Assembly: GCA_016873455.1 (NCBI GenBank)
Contig: VGXE01000015.1
Coordinates: 1 to 37,061, forward strand
Direction: 5' to 3'
Length of the DNA: 37,061 nt
From: Nitrospira sp.
Lineage (GTDB): Bacteria; Nitrospirota; Nitrospiria; Nitrospirales; Nitrospiraceae
The notes beneath the pieces were generated by a model. It ran no database searches. It saw nothing but the letters and a program-made list of their open reading frames with translations, and was not told the origin of the DNA. Each line of letters begins with the position of its first letter. Position 1 is the stretch's first letter. Shown here one piece after another: positions 1-8,994 of the stretch. The position numbers and the translations under genes were made by a program.

Positions 1-113
1 CGCCGGACCAGGTGTACTATGACCATCTGACGACACGGCAGACCGCCGCGTAGTCAGCTATCCGCCAGGCGCCACTTAAGAATGGGCCGATACTGTCCAA
101 CCAACCGGAGCCA
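1..113 (+). mobile_element. Right end of a probable IS3-family insertion sequence (partial)
   Basis: The first 113 bases carry the tail of an open frame (3-53) and then about 60 non-coding bases. Read inward on the minus strand from position 113, the sequence begins TGGCTCCGGTTGGTTGGACA. IS3-family ends start with TG and often carry a GGACA block like this one. Directly outside this point, the minus-strand helix-hairpin-helix gene loses its expected C-terminus. The family assignment is from memory of IS3 ends and transposase tails. The other end of the element lies outside the window, so the terminal repeat and target duplication cannot be confirmed here. Confidence 0.45.
3..53 (+). CDS. C-terminal tail of a probable IS transposase (integrase-core, OrfB type), partial
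   Basis: A 16-codon open frame enters from the left edge and stops at TAG (51-53). It reads PDQVYYDHLTTRQTAA. Integrase-core transposases of the IS3 group often end with a TPDEVYY-like segment and a short variable tail, which is the basis of the call. The catalytic DDE region lies to the left of the window. The position, about 60 bases before the putative IS end at 113, is what would be expected for OrfB. It could instead be the end of an unrelated protein, because 16 residues is little to go on. Confidence 0.4.
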   Translation, partial: PDQVYYDHLTTRQTAA

Positions 114-264
114 CCTCTTCCTTCCGATTGTAGGGCCGCCCTTTGATGATCTTCTTGGAATAGGCCTCTCCGATTCCGGGGAGAGCACTGAGTTGTTCCG
201 CCGTGGCGGTATTCAAGTCGATCGGTTCGGCTGCATGCAGGATGACGGCACTCGTCATGCTCAT
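76..264 (-). pseudogene. Truncated ComEA-like helix-hairpin-helix protein
   Basis: Residues 16-50 match the helix-hairpin-helix motif of small exported ComEA-like proteins: [14 protein letters not shown], then [13 protein letters not shown] and GRPYNRKEE. In the family, another 15-25 residues normally follow (typically a second helix with KKIIP). Here similarity stops after E50 (about position 115), and twelve unrelated residues precede a stop. The breakpoint coincides with a TGGCTCC... IS-like end, so the gene appears to be cut by an insertion. The hydrophobic stretch before AAEP looks like the end of a signal peptide, but the preceding codons hit a stop, so the N-terminus may also be damaged. 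It follows the secreted HExxH gene by 28 bases, probably the same transcript. The intact protein would bind DNA non-specifically, probably in the periplasm. Confidence 0.65.
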
Positions 265-292
265 GGGAAGGAACGGACTCGCGCTGCACCGC

Positions 293-1570
293 TCACTGGC
301 TCACCACCGGCGTAACCCCCTCGAACGATTTGAGATACGTTTCGACCATGACTCGCGCCAACGGATCCCCACCCAGCGGGCAGGTTCTCTCTTCCGTCTT
401 GCGAACCAGCCCCGTTGGAACAGCATCGCTCGTCCAAAGCTTGATGACGAGATGGCAATTCATCAAGTTCGGCCACATCGACCCATCATAGTCATACATA
501 GCGGATTCCCAATGCGTCGCAATCTGCGCGCCATTGACCTCGATCGTATCTTCGCCCGTTTCAATTGGTCTGGGGTCTGGCTGGACACCCACCTCAAGAT
601 TGCCGGCTTGATGGAAAATCGTGAGCAATTGGGCAGAACGGGATTGATTCGCTAACGGGTCGGCATTGGCATCGTACTTCGCGGGGATGGTTTCTTCCCA
701 TTCATTCGGCGGCATGGGCCTGCCATACCGATCAGTCGGCGCCTGGCTGAACCACAGCCTGACGCCCTCAGCATTGATGCCCTGCAACCGATAGGCGTGG
801 ACAGAGGTGGTCGGACCGGCCAGGAATTTGTTCGAGCTGGTCAGATTCCAGTATCGAGCGGCGTACACCACCTTCGCGCCTGGTGCGAAGTTCTTCCAGG
901 CCAGATATTCAGGAGAGTCGACGAGCGCGACGGCGGGCTTGGCCGGTTCCGGATAGGTTTCTTTCAACGCCTGGGCGACGGCATCCGGCACCGGAATCTC
1001 TTGTCGATTCTGTTTCCTGATGGTGTCGTATCGCTCCTGTGTCGTGTTGACCGGCATCTGCCGCTGATATTCGCTGGTAATTTCCTTCGCGATCTTGTCG
1101 ATCGCCGCACTGAGCTCGTTGCGTATGTCTGGGCCACTCAGATCGATGGTCTTGCCGAAATAGGGCTCCGCGATACGCCGGGCAATCATCTCAGCGTTGC
1201 GATAGTAATATTCCGAGATTTGCCGATGCCCTTCTTCATGTTCAACGGTCCACTGCTGCGGATTGTTCGGCAGCCAGGTCGTGATGTTGAGTTGCAGCGT
1301 CACAGTAATCCGATTGATTTTGGCCTTCGCATGCGTGGCATCGATCTGGATGACCTGCCCGCCGACGGACGCGTCGGAGAGAAAATCCCCAACACTCACC
1401 GCCTCGTCGGATCCCGTGAGCGGAGGCCGGTCAGACGGCGGATTGTTGGGGTCGAAGTACCGGGTGCTGATCTGCGCCGGCTTTTTGACGATCTCCACCT
1501 GAGGCTGTTCCGACTGAGCAGATGGGATCCCGACAACCAGGATGAACATACACATGAACCACAACCGCAT
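293..1570 (-). CDS. Secreted protein with HExxH motif, DUF922-like putative Zn protease
   Basis: This protein of about 425 residues has a signal peptide (hydrophobic residues 5-19, likely cleavage after SAQS). ATG at 1570 is preferred over GTG at 1576 because AGGAG sits about 8 bases before it. Residues 111-115 are HEEGH, a zincin-type HExxH motif. It is followed by an [16 protein letters not shown] helix, which resembles predicted secreted Zn-dependent proteases of the DUF922 group. The segment before it is beta-rich with alternating hydrophobics. The C-terminal half (about 215-425) is a separate region I do not recognise. It contains the Trp-rich [19 protein letters not shown] stretch and a conserved-looking Cys near the end. 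A third zinc ligand is not obvious by eye. Protease activity is inferred only from the motif. Confidence 0.65.
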   Translation of the reverse strand: MRLWFMCMFILVVGIPSAQSEQPQVEIVKKPAQISTRYFDPNNPPSDRPPLTGSDEAVSVGDFLSDASVGGQVIQIDATHAKAKINRITVTLQLNITTWLPNNPQQWTVEHEEGHRQISEYYYRNAEMIARRIAEPYFGKTIDLSGPDIRNELSAAIDKIAKEITSEYQRQMPVNTTQERYDTIRKQNRQEIPVPDAVAQALKETYPEPAKPAVALVDSPEYLAWKNFAPGAKVVYAARYWNLTSSNKFLAGPTTSVHAYRLQGINAEGVRLWFSQAPTDRYGRPMPPNEWEETIPAKYDANADPLANQSRSAQLLTIFHQAGNLEVGVQPDPRPIETGEDTIEVNGAQIATHWESAMYDYDGSMWPNLMNCHLVIKLWTSDAVPTGLVRKTEERTCPLGGDPLARVMVETYLKSFEGVTPVVSQ

Positions 1571-1772
1571 CGACACCTCTCCTCATGACAGTTTCGGCCG
1601 GTTCTTCCATGCACCCGTTGACTCTTGCGCATCCTACTAGTCCGGCCACAACAGTCCCCCCCCACTGAGGGGATGATCATCTTACCCGGAACAGGAAAGA
1701 TGAGGCAATTCTGCGAATATGAACCAGGCCGGTACGGCGCCCTTGCACGACAGCGACGAAGGGTTACAGAGA

Positions 1773-3371
1773 TTAGCCCATGTCTCGGAGGGTATGGTTG
1801 GGATTGCGGTCACGCGCAATGGTCTTCATCAGTTGGTCGCCAAAAAGAACCACGACGCGGTCGCGTTGGTCTTTGACGATCATCGACGCCGACGGAGCCT
1901 TGAATGTCGAGGGATCGCCGTCCAGCCAAGCACTGCACGTAAACGGCAAGGCATCCAGGACCGTCTCGACGCGGTATTCCTCCCGGAGGCGGTATTGGAG
2001 CACATCGAATTGCAGCCGTCCGACCGCAGCGATTAACGGATCCTGGTCGTGCAGGCTGCGCATGAGCTGCACGGTCCCCTCTTGAGTCATTTGCCACATG
2101 CCCTTGTCGAACGACTTCCGTTTGCCGACGTCGCTGGGGCGAATGCGCGCGAAGATCTCCGGCTGGAATTGCGGCAGCGGCTTGAAGTTGAATCCACCAG
2201 TCGTTGAGATCGTATCACCGATGGCGAACAACCCCGGATTGATGATGCCGATGATGTCGCCGGGAAAGGCTTCTTCCACCGTGCTCCGCTCTTGCGCGAC
2301 CAAGCTGTGCGGACGGGAGAGCCGGATCTCCTTATCCAACCGATGATGCTTCACCACCATATCGCGCTCGAACCGGCCTGAGCAGACTCGAAGAAACGCC
2401 GTACTGTCCCGGTGCTTGGGATTCATGTTGGCCTGAAGCTTGAACACATAGGCGCTGAACGGCATGGTCGACGGGTCAACGGAGAGCTCGCTCCCGTCGT
2501 CACCATCAGCCGGCCGCGCGCCGGGCGACGGGGCCAGCCGCACGAAGGCATCCAGAAAACTCTCGATGCCGAAATTGGTGAGCGCTGAAGCAAAGAAGAC
2601 CGGTGTGACCTCCCCTTGCAGAAACGCGTCTCGGCTGAAGGGATTTCCCGCAATCTCCAGCAACTCCAAATCGTGCTGAACCTGGGCGAGCACGTCCGGC
2701 GAGACTCGCTCACTCTGTGCCAGACCCGCCAGGGGCATGGTCTGGACTTCGACCTTCGTCGCGCCGCCGTGGGTGGTCCGTTGGAACAATTCCACCTGGC
2801 TGTCTGCCCGATTCACAATCCCGACGAACTCATCGCCGGACCCGATCGGCCAATTGATGGCGCTGGCATGGATATTCAACGCCTGCTCCACCTCGGTCAT
2901 CAGATCAAGCGGCGGTCGGCCCGGGACATCCATCTTGTTGATGAGCGTCAAGACCGGAATGCGCCGCAAACGGCACACGGCGAAGAGCTTGCGTGTTTGC
3001 GCCTCCACGCCTTTGGCCGCATCGATGACCATGATGGCGCTATCGGCGGCCGTGAGCGTCCGGTAGGTGTCTTCGGAGAAATCCTGGTGCCCCGGCGTAT
3101 CGAGCAAGTTGATGACGGCCTGCTTATAGGGAAACTGCATGGCCGAGGCGGTGATTGAAATCCCACGCTCCTGTTCCATGCCCATCCAATCGGATGCCGT
3201 GGCCTTGCCGCCCTTGCGCCCACGGACCATCCCGGCCGTCCGAATGAGGCCGGAATACAGCAGCAGCTTTTCCGTGAGCGTGGTCTTGCCCGCGTCCGGA
3301 TGGCTGATAATGGCAAATGTCCGCCGCCGTGCAGTCGCGGTCGAAACTTCAGCCGACACTACTGTGTCCAT
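1773..3371 (-). CDS. prfC: Peptide chain release factor 3 (RF3)
   Basis: RF3 is a translational GTPase that removes RF1/RF2 from the ribosome after peptide release. The protein is about 532 residues, close to the 529 of E. coli RF3. The GTPase motifs are clear: the P-loop SHPDAGKT (residues 23-30), the switch II motif DTPGHQDF, and NKMD for guanine recognition. The segment GRKGGKATASDWMGMEQERGI is typical of RF3 rather than EF-G. After the G domain come the RF3 beta-barrel domain II and the C-terminal domain (FARIRPSDVGKRKSF, GRLQFDVLQYRL). An in-frame ATG lies upstream at 3395. The ATG at 3371 gives the conventional N-terminus, although its GGGGAG is about 14 bases away, so the start is not settled. 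No partner genes are adjacent. Confidence 0.95.
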   Translation of the reverse strand: MDTVVSAEVSTATARRRTFAIISHPDAGKTTLTEKLLLYSGLIRTAGMVRGRKGGKATASDWMGMEQERGISITASAMQFPYKQAVINLLDTPGHQDFSEDTYRTLTAADSAIMVIDAAKGVEAQTRKLFAVCRLRRIPVLTLINKMDVPGRPPLDLMTEVEQALNIHASAINWPIGSGDEFVGIVNRADSQVELFQRTTHGGATKVEVQTMPLAGLAQSERVSPDVLAQVQHDLELLEIAGNPFSRDAFLQGEVTPVFFASALTNFGIESFLDAFVRLAPSPGARPADGDDGSELSVDPSTMPFSAYVFKLQANMNPKHRDSTAFLRVCSGRFERDMVVKHHRLDKEIRLSRPHSLVAQERSTVEEAFPGDIIGIINPGLFAIGDTISTTGGFNFKPLPQFQPEIFARIRPSDVGKRKSFDKGMWQMTQEGTVQLMRSLHDQDPLIAAVGRLQFDVLQYRLREEYRVETVLDALPFTCSAWLDGDPSTFKAPSASMIVKDQRDRVVVLFGDQLMKTIARDRNPNHTLRDMG

Positions 3372-3635
3372 CGCCAAGATCGTCACTCCCCACACATACC
3401 AGACACACCGGCTTGCTTGCCCGCCGCGGGGCTAGCTGAGGCTCCCCCCCTGGCAACTGGCACTGTTCAATCTCCCACACCGCCGGCCAGAAATGGGCAC
3501 CGCCTCAGGACCCAGGATTGCTAAGTGCCATAAAACATTGGGGCATTTTCACGCCGGCACGACCGAACCCTGGCATTACATCTGCACTCTTCCGGACAGG
3601 AACAATTTCTGTCAGGAACATCCAGGAGCAGACCC

Positions 3636-3992
3636 ATGGTTGTGCGGCAACACCCCCGATTCCACGCATCCTTCTCAGGCACACTCACCCACCGTAATCA
3701 GCGCCATGCGATCAGCCGGTCACTGGACCTTTCGCGCAAAGGCTGCCGCGTCCAGAGCTCCTTTCCGGCGTTCGCGGGCATGAAGGTGGATCTCCAGATC
3801 GTTTTCCCCGGAAGCCCAACCCCAATTCTCATTCAGGGCGCCGTCGTGCGTTGGGCCGGTGCGCATGGCATCGGCATCGAGTTTCTCTCACTTGCCTCCC
3901 CCGACGAACGGCAACTGGAAGGCACGCTTCGGTTGCTCGCCGCCAAGACCGCACGCAGACCCCAGCCATCCCCGGTCGGTGGCCGCGCATGA
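3636..3992 (+). CDS. PilZ domain protein (probable c-di-GMP receptor)
   Basis: A 118-residue single-domain PilZ protein. The N-terminus has the RxxxR signature (RQHPR, residues 4-8), followed about 25 residues later by DLSRKG, the (D/N)xSxxG motif. These two motifs bind cyclic di-GMP in the family. The rest fits the PilZ beta-barrel, with alternating hydrophobic strands (VDLQIVF, GAVVRWAG, GIGIEFL), and a Pro/Arg-rich tail ends it. Both binding motifs are intact, so binding is likely. The output is unknown, though pilT and pilU in this window are possible beneficiaries of c-di-GMP control. It is transcribed divergently from prfC and its stop abuts the stop of the convergent membrane gene at 3993. 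Confidence 0.85.
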   Translation: MVVRQHPRFHASFSGTLTHRNQRHAISRSLDLSRKGCRVQSSFPAFAGMKVDLQIVFPGSPTPILIQGAVVRWAGAHGIGIEFLSLASPDERQLEGTLRLLAAKTARRPQPSPVGGRA

Positions 3993-4295
3993 TCAGGTTG
4001 CCGGCGAGCGGCGGCTGATTAAGTAAATAATGGCGGGAAACAAGAGCGTAGTACCGGGAAAGATGATCCGGTACACCCAAAAGGGTTGTGATTCCAACCA
4101 CGGCAAGTTGGGCTTCAGAAACCCCAATCCATACGTCAGGATCACAGAGGCGATGACTCCGTACGCCGGCGGCGGGATCATGAATGCTATTCCGGGGTCG
4201 CGGCTCTTCTGAATCGCGGCGAACACGCCCTTGACGAACACGTATACGGCCAGAATCACGCCCACGATTCCCAAATAGAGGCTGTACTCCGCCAT
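3993..4295 (-). CDS. Small three-helix membrane protein, function unknown
   Basis: This 100-residue protein has three predicted transmembrane segments: roughly residues 5-27 (YLGIVGVILAVYVFVKGVFA), 44-60 and 73-93. Short loops separate them, and a positively charged C-terminus (SRRS) suggests a cytoplasmic tail. The start is well supported: AAGGAGGG lies directly before the ATG at 4295. I do not recognise a family. The stop codon abuts the stop of the PilZ gene on the opposite strand without an intervening base. It stands alone with a divergent ttuA-like gene upstream. Confidence 0.7.
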   Translation of the reverse strand: MAEYSLYLGIVGVILAVYVFVKGVFAAIQKSRDPGIAFMIPPPAYGVIASVILTYGLGFLKPNLPWLESQPFWVYRIIFPGTTLLFPAIIYLISRRSPAT

Positions 4296-4526
4296 AACCC
4301 TCCTTCACCCCCTTCGACAGAATGGTCTCAACCCGGTGGATCCCAGCCGTTTGCCGCCCACCGCCTCTCACGGCATGCAGTCGCAGGGTACCCAGATCAT
4401 CCCAAGTGCGTCAACGGAAAATTCCGGGGTTGCACCGGCCGAGTGAATACTCCCGGCAACTGAAGCGCGTCCCTTTTTCCTCTCTCGTTTGCAATCCGCC
4501 GGGCACGCCCGTATGATCACGCTGGC
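4296..4526. other. Divergent intergenic region, no gene seen
   Basis: This 231-base gap separates the minus-strand membrane gene from the plus-strand tRNA thiolase, so it should hold both promoters. I see the strong Shine-Dalgarno of the membrane gene near 4300. I see no convincing sigma70 pair, no hairpin and no coding-like frame in it. Confidence 0.5.
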
Positions 4527-5483
4527 ATGCATTGCACAAAATGCAAGAGCAAAGCGGCGCTGAAGTTGCCCCGGCACAATGCCGCCTTCTGCAAGAGCTG
4601 TTTCAACGAGTTCGTCCAGGACCAAGTTGTCAAAGCCGTCAAGTCTCAGCGGATGTTCGGCCACGAGCACCGGATTCTTGTCGCGGTATCCGGAGGCAAA
4701 GACAGTTTGGCGCTCTGGGACATTCTCCTCAAATTGGGCTACAAAGCCGATGCCCTGTATGTGAACCTCGGCATTGCCGGCTACTCGGACCGGTCCCACG
4801 ACAACGTCCGACGATTTGCCGATACCGTTGCCGCAGCCCATGGCGCGACCTTGCATACCCATACCGTTCAACAGACAGAAGGAGCCGGAATCCGCGAACT
4901 GGCAATGGCTGTCCACCGGCCGGCCTGCAGCACCTGTGGCACGATCAAACGCTACCAATTCAACCAAGCCGCAGTGGAACATGACTACGACGTGATGGCC
5001 ACGGGGCATAACCTTGACGATGAAGCGGCACGCCTGCTCGGCAACGTGCTGCATTGGCAAGAAGAGTATTTGGACAAACAGAGCCCCAGTCTCCCCGCCT
5101 CGGTCGAGGGATTTGCCAAGAAAGTGAAGCCCCTCTACCGCCTGACCGAGCGGGAACTCGCCGCGTACTGCGTGCTGAACAAGATCGACTACATCGTGGA
5201 CGAATGCCCGATGGCCCAAGGCGCCCGTACGCTCCTCTACAAAGACGTCCTGAACCGACTCGAAACCGAATCGCCCGGCACAAAGCAGATGTTCTATTGG
5301 AAGTTCCTCGACAAGCAGAGCAAGGCCTCCGCGCCGTTGAGCGACATGGCCACAAAAGACCAAGCCATGCTCCACCCCTGCGCCGCCTGCGGCCAACCGA
5401 CGACCGGGGAAATCTGTTCGTATTGCAAGTTGATGGCTCGAGCCAAACGAGACGTCCCCCACTCACAGACGGCAGAGACGTAA
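4527..5483 (+). CDS. TtuA/NcsA-type tRNA 2-thiolation enzyme (PP-loop ATPase)
   Basis: This 318-residue member of the TtcA/TtuA family adenylates a tRNA base and replaces its oxygen with sulfur. The N-terminal zinc finger has Cys3/Cys6 and Cys22/Cys25. The PP-loop SGGKDS is at residues 55-60. Cys134/Cys137 (ACSTCG) and Cys227 (DECP) match the three ligands of the catalytic [4Fe-4S] cluster. ATGHNLDDEA (158-167) is the family signature. A second zinc finger closes the protein (CAAC...CSYC). Paired N- and C-terminal zinc fingers favour the TtuA/Ncs6 group (U54 or U34 2-thiouridine) over TtcA (C32), but the target base cannot be read from sequence. The dnaJ-like gene starts on the base after its stop, so the two are probably co-translated. 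Confidence 0.85.
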   Translation: MHCTKCKSKAALKLPRHNAAFCKSCFNEFVQDQVVKAVKSQRMFGHEHRILVAVSGGKDSLALWDILLKLGYKADALYVNLGIAGYSDRSHDNVRRFADTVAAAHGATLHTHTVQQTEGAGIRELAMAVHRPACSTCGTIKRYQFNQAAVEHDYDVMATGHNLDDEAARLLGNVLHWQEEYLDKQSPSLPASVEGFAKKVKPLYRLTERELAAYCVLNKIDYIVDECPMAQGARTLLYKDVLNRLETESPGTKQMFYWKFLDKQSKASAPLSDMATKDQAMLHPCAACGQPTTGEICSYCKLMARAKRDVPHSQTAET

Positions 5484-6557
5484 ATGGCCTCGACGTCACG
5501 CGATTTCTACCAGATCCTCGGCATCTCGAAGACCGCCTCGGCGGATGAGATCAAGAAAGCCTTCCGCCGACTCGCTCGCCAATACCATCCCGACCTCCAT
5601 TCGGGCGGGAAAAAGGCCGAGATGGAGAAGAAGTTCAAAGAACTCAACGAGGCGCACGAGGTCTTGTCCGATCCGGATAAGCGCAAGAAATACGATCAGT
5701 ACGGCAGCAATTTTGATCAGGCGGAAGCGTTCGAGCGGGCCCGGCGCCAGGCGGGCCCACAGGGGTATGGACGACCGAGTGGATTTGGCCGGCAGAATAC
5801 CGGCGGGGGATTCGAATCGGAACCGTTTTCGGATTTCTTTGAAAGTCTCTTCGGCGGGAGCAAGCGGCCCACTGCCGGAGCCGGTCCCGGTGCGAACTCC
5901 AGCTTCGCCTCACCCGGCGAGGATCTCGAAGTCGATGTGGACTTGTCCTTGCCGGAAGTGCTCACCGGCGTCACCAAGCGCGTGAACCTCCGTGAACCTG
6001 AACCATGCAAGATCTGTCACGGCATGGGGATGCTCCGTGACCAACCGTGCATGACCTGCCGGGGAACCGGCATAACCAGCGAAATGAAAACGATCGAGGT
6101 GAAGATCCCCGCCGGGGTTCAGGACGGGACTCGCGTGCGCGTCGCGGGAAAAGGCCAGACCGGAAAGCACGGCGGCAAACGAGGGGACCTCTATCTCCAC
6201 GTTGTAATTCCTGTTGATCCAACGTTTCGTCGGCATGGTACGGATGTCCACGTCAGCCTCCCGGTCTACCCCTGGGAAGCGGCATTGGGCGCAGAGGTCA
6301 CCGCCCCGACACTGACGGAGCCGGTGAAAGTGAAGGTCCCACCAGGGAGCAAGGCGGACGCTAAACTGCGGCTCAAGGGCAAAGGACTTCCCTCGGCCAC
6401 CGGCGGGCACGGCGACTTGTTTCTTGTCTTACAAATCGTCATGCCTCCCACGGTGACAGAACCCGAACGAGCCCTCTACGCACAACTCAACACACAGCGC
6501 CACCCGGATCCTCGTTCGGAACTGCTCGCAACCGCTCAGCGGCGGTCACGCGAGTAG
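5484..6557 (+). CDS. DnaJ/CbpA-like Hsp40 co-chaperone with a reduced zinc finger
   Basis: A 357-residue Hsp40 that would deliver substrates to DnaK and stimulate its ATPase. The J domain is intact (residues 7-72) with HPD at 35-37. A Gly/Phe-rich linker follows, then the C-terminal substrate-binding domains. The middle is unusual. Canonical DnaJ carries four CxxCxGxG repeats binding two zinc ions, whereas here only two are seen (CKICHGMG and CMTCRGTG), enough for one zinc site. The rest (KIPAGVQDGTRVRVAGKGQ, later PPGSKADAKLRLKGKG) is typical of DnaJ and CbpA C-terminal domains. It abuts the thiolase gene upstream (TAA then ATG). It is probably an accessory Hsp40, and the main dnaJ may be elsewhere. 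Confidence 0.9.
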   Translation: MASTSRDFYQILGISKTASADEIKKAFRRLARQYHPDLHSGGKKAEMEKKFKELNEAHEVLSDPDKRKKYDQYGSNFDQAEAFERARRQAGPQGYGRPSGFGRQNTGGGFESEPFSDFFESLFGGSKRPTAGAGPGANSSFASPGEDLEVDVDLSLPEVLTGVTKRVNLREPEPCKICHGMGMLRDQPCMTCRGTGITSEMKTIEVKIPAGVQDGTRVRVAGKGQTGKHGGKRGDLYLHVVIPVDPTFRRHGTDVHVSLPVYPWEAALGAEVTAPTLTEPVKVKVPPGSKADAKLRLKGKGLPSATGGHGDLFLVLQIVMPPTVTEPERALYAQLNTQRHPDPRSELLATAQRRSRE

Positions 6558-6626
6558 TTGCGTTGTGCTGCCTGCTATGGCAAGCTCTGGCTCTTACGGC
6601 ATGACCATCAAGCCAAGGAGGAATTC

Positions 6627-7256
6627 ATGAGATCTGTCACCAAGACCACGACTGCGTGTGCCATCCTTTCGACATGTCTGTTGGTGTTGGGCGTACCCAG
6701 CCTCTGGGCGAATGACCCCAGCTATTCTGGCCATGGTGGGGGAAGCCACGGGGCTGCAGGCGGACACGGGTATGGCAAAGGCATGATGCACAGCGGGACC
6801 GGCCATTTGATCCGGCACTTATTGAAACACGAGAAGGATATCGGGCTCTCGGTCGACCAAGTCTTACAATTAAAAGATCTCCAATTGAATCTGGACAAGG
6901 TCCGCATCAAGGCTGAGGCCGACATCCAAATTGCGGAACGAGAGCTGAAGGCGCTGACAGATAACGAGAAATCCGACTTGGCGGCGATCGAAGCCAAGCT
7001 CAAGCAAAGCGAAGACCAGCAGGTGGCACTCCGCATGGCCTCGATCAAGACTCGCCGGGACGTCATGGCGATCTTGACGCCCGAACAGCGGGAGAAGGAA
7101 AAAACTGAGCACGAAAAAGTCATGCAGCAACATGGCAAGGGCCACGCCAACCCACACGGGGGTGGCTCGCATGGTGCCTATCCCCACGGCAAGAATCCGC
7201 ATCAAGGGATGGGAGGCTCCGTGCCGCAACCACCCAGCAACATGTCCGTGCAATAA
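6627..7256 (+). CDS. Spy/CpxP-like periplasmic protein, His/Gly-rich
   Basis: A 209-residue exported protein. The ATG at 6627 follows AAGGAGGAATTC, a strong ribosome-binding site, and begins a signal peptide (MRSVTKTTTACAILSTCLL, cleavage near LWAN). The mature N-terminus is rich in His and Gly (GHGGGSHGAAGGHGYG), as is the C-terminus (HGKGHANPHGGGSHGAYPHG). The central 100 residues are charged helices with the Spy/CpxP pattern: GLSVDQVLQLKDLQ, then IAERELKAL, and MAILTPEQREK near the end. Such proteins are periplasmic chaperones or metal-responsive regulators. The flanking His clusters suggest metal binding, which is inference. It follows the dnaJ-like gene by about 70 bases and precedes ilvD by 54, so it may share a transcript. 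Confidence 0.8.
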   Translation: MRSVTKTTTACAILSTCLLVLGVPSLWANDPSYSGHGGGSHGAAGGHGYGKGMMHSGTGHLIRHLLKHEKDIGLSVDQVLQLKDLQLNLDKVRIKAEADIQIAERELKALTDNEKSDLAAIEAKLKQSEDQQVALRMASIKTRRDVMAILTPEQREKEKTEHEKVMQQHGKGHANPHGGGSHGAYPHGKNPHQGMGGSVPQPPSNMSVQ

Positions 7257-7310
7257 CGCGGCAGTGCGACTGACTACGTGGCTGGACACGAAAGGAAACG
7301 GACGGAGGGT

Positions 7311-8984
7311 ATGCCGAAGGAACTGAAGCTGACGAGTCATGATTTGTTAATCGGTCCATCACGGGCCCCCGCTCGGGCCATGCTGAAAGCCGTGGGGTTC
7401 ACCGACGACGATCTCTCCAAACCGATCATCGGGGTGGCGAACACCTGGATCGAAGTCATGCCGTGTAACTACCACCTGCGCCGGTTGTCGGAACGAGTGA
7501 AAGCCGGCATTCGCGCGGCAGGCGGAACCCCCATCGAGTACAACACGATTGCCGTCTCAGATGGTATTTCGATGGGTACCGAGGGCATGAAAGCCTCGCT
7601 GATCAGCCGTGAAGTAATTGCCGACTCGATCGAACTCGTCGCCCGCGGGCATCTGTTCGACGGAGTCGTGGCCTTGTCCGGCTGTGACAAGACGATTCCC
7701 GGTACCGTGATGGCGTTGGCGCGTCTCAACCGGCCCTCGCTCATGTTGTACGGCGGGTCGATCATGCCCGGCACGTTTCAGGGGCATGACGTCACGATTC
7801 AAGACGTGTTTGAAGCGGTCGGCAAACATGGATCCGGCAAGATGACCGACGCCGAGCTCAAAGACCTTGAAGATCACGCCTGTCCTGGTCCCGGCGCCTG
7901 CGGCGGCCAGTTCACGGCCAACACCATGGCGATTGCGTTCGAATTTCTCGGGATCTCCCCAATGGGGCGCAATGGCGTACCCGCGATGGATCACCGCAAA
8001 GATGACGTCGCTTTCGAGTGCGGCAAAATGGTCATGGATTTGATCCGGAACGATCTCCGGCCCAAACAGATCATTACCCGCAAATCATTGGAGAACGCCA
8101 TCGCAGCGGTCGCGACAACCGGAGGCTCGACGAACGCCGTCCTCCATTTGCTCGCTATCGCGCGCGAATCCGGCATCAAACTGGGCATCGACGATTTCGA
8201 CAAGATCAACCGAAAAGTGCCGCTGCTGGCCGACTTGAAGCCGGGCGGCCGGTTTACCGCTGCGGATTTGTATGCCGCCGGCGGCACGACCCTGGTGGCC
8301 AAACGCCTCCTGGACGCTGGTCTTCTGCACGGTAATCAGCCCACCGTCACGGGCAGGACGATCGGTGACGAAGCCGCGCGGGCCTCGGAGAAGGCGGGTC
8401 AACAAGTTTTGCGTCCGCTCGCCACTCCGATCAAGCCAACCGGAGGGCTCGTCATCCTCAAGGGTAATCTGGCCCCGGAAGGCTGTGTCGTCAAAGTGGC
8501 CGGCCACAACATTCTGAAGTTTCAGGGGCCGGCGAAAGTCTACGACCAGGAAGAAGACGCCTTTGTGGCCGTGAAGGCGGGACACATCAAAGCGGGCGAT
8601 GTCGTGGTCATTCGTTACGAAGGTCCGGCTGGCGGACCGGGCATGCGCGAAATGCTGGGCGTGACCGCCGCCATTGTCGGGGCCGGGCTCGGCGATTCCG
8701 TCGCACTGCTGACCGATGGACGATTCTCCGGCGCCACCCACGGCCTCATGGCCGGCCACGTGGCTCCCGAAGCCGTGAAGGGCGGGCCGATCGCCGCGAT
8801 CAAGAACGGCGACCTCATCACATTTGATATCGCCAAACGCCGGTTGGATGTGAAGCTTTCGAAGAAAGACATCGCCTCCCGCCTCAAGAAGGTCAAACAA
8901 CCGACTCCGCGCTACACCTCCGGTGTCATGGGAAAGTACGCGCGGCACGTGTCATCGGCTTCGGAGGGAGCTGTCACGAGCTAG
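7311..8984 (+). CDS. ilvD: Dihydroxy-acid dehydratase
   Basis: IlvD dehydrates 2,3-dihydroxy-isovalerate and its homologue to the 2-oxo acids that precede valine, leucine and isoleucine. The protein is 557 residues from ATG 7311, which is preceded by GGAGGGT; an upstream GTG at 7278 lacks such a site. The family motifs are clear: GCDKTIPG (Fe-S ligand Cys), [20 protein letters not shown] (second Cys and substrate loop), [23 protein letters not shown] and GRFSGATHG near the C-terminus. Cysteines in the first two motifs bind the iron-sulfur cluster used as Lewis acid. The gene is last in the plus-strand run and converges on the methyltransferase with only 10 bases between stops. Confidence 0.97.
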   Translation: MPKELKLTSHDLLIGPSRAPARAMLKAVGFTDDDLSKPIIGVANTWIEVMPCNYHLRRLSERVKAGIRAAGGTPIEYNTIAVSDGISMGTEGMKASLISREVIADSIELVARGHLFDGVVALSGCDKTIPGTVMALARLNRPSLMLYGGSIMPGTFQGHDVTIQDVFEAVGKHGSGKMTDAELKDLEDHACPGPGACGGQFTANTMAIAFEFLGISPMGRNGVPAMDHRKDDVAFECGKMVMDLIRNDLRPKQIITRKSLENAIAAVATTGGSTNAVLHLLAIARESGIKLGIDDFDKINRKVPLLADLKPGGRFTAADLYAAGGTTLVAKRLLDAGLLHGNQPTVTGRTIGDEAARASEKAGQQVLRPLATPIKPTGGLVILKGNLAPEGCVVKVAGHNILKFQGPAKVYDQEEDAFVAVKAGHIKAGDVVVIRYEGPAGGPGMREMLGVTAAIVGAGLGDSVALLTDGRFSGATHGLMAGHVAPEAVKGGPIAAIKNGDLITFDIAKRRLDVKLSKKDIASRLKKVKQPTPRYTSGVMGKYARHVSSASEGAVTS

Positions 8985-8994
8985 GAGCCTGCGA

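Noticed and set aside
1655-1673. Run of eight C followed by ACTGAGGGG as a terminator for prfC
   Set aside because: Only a 4-base stem is possible and there is no T-tract on the minus strand.
4368-5462. Long minus-strand frame (364 codons) over the tRNA thiolase gene
   Set aside because: The plus-strand protein has all catalytic motifs; the opposite frame has no recognisable domain and is a usual by-product of GC-rich codon use.
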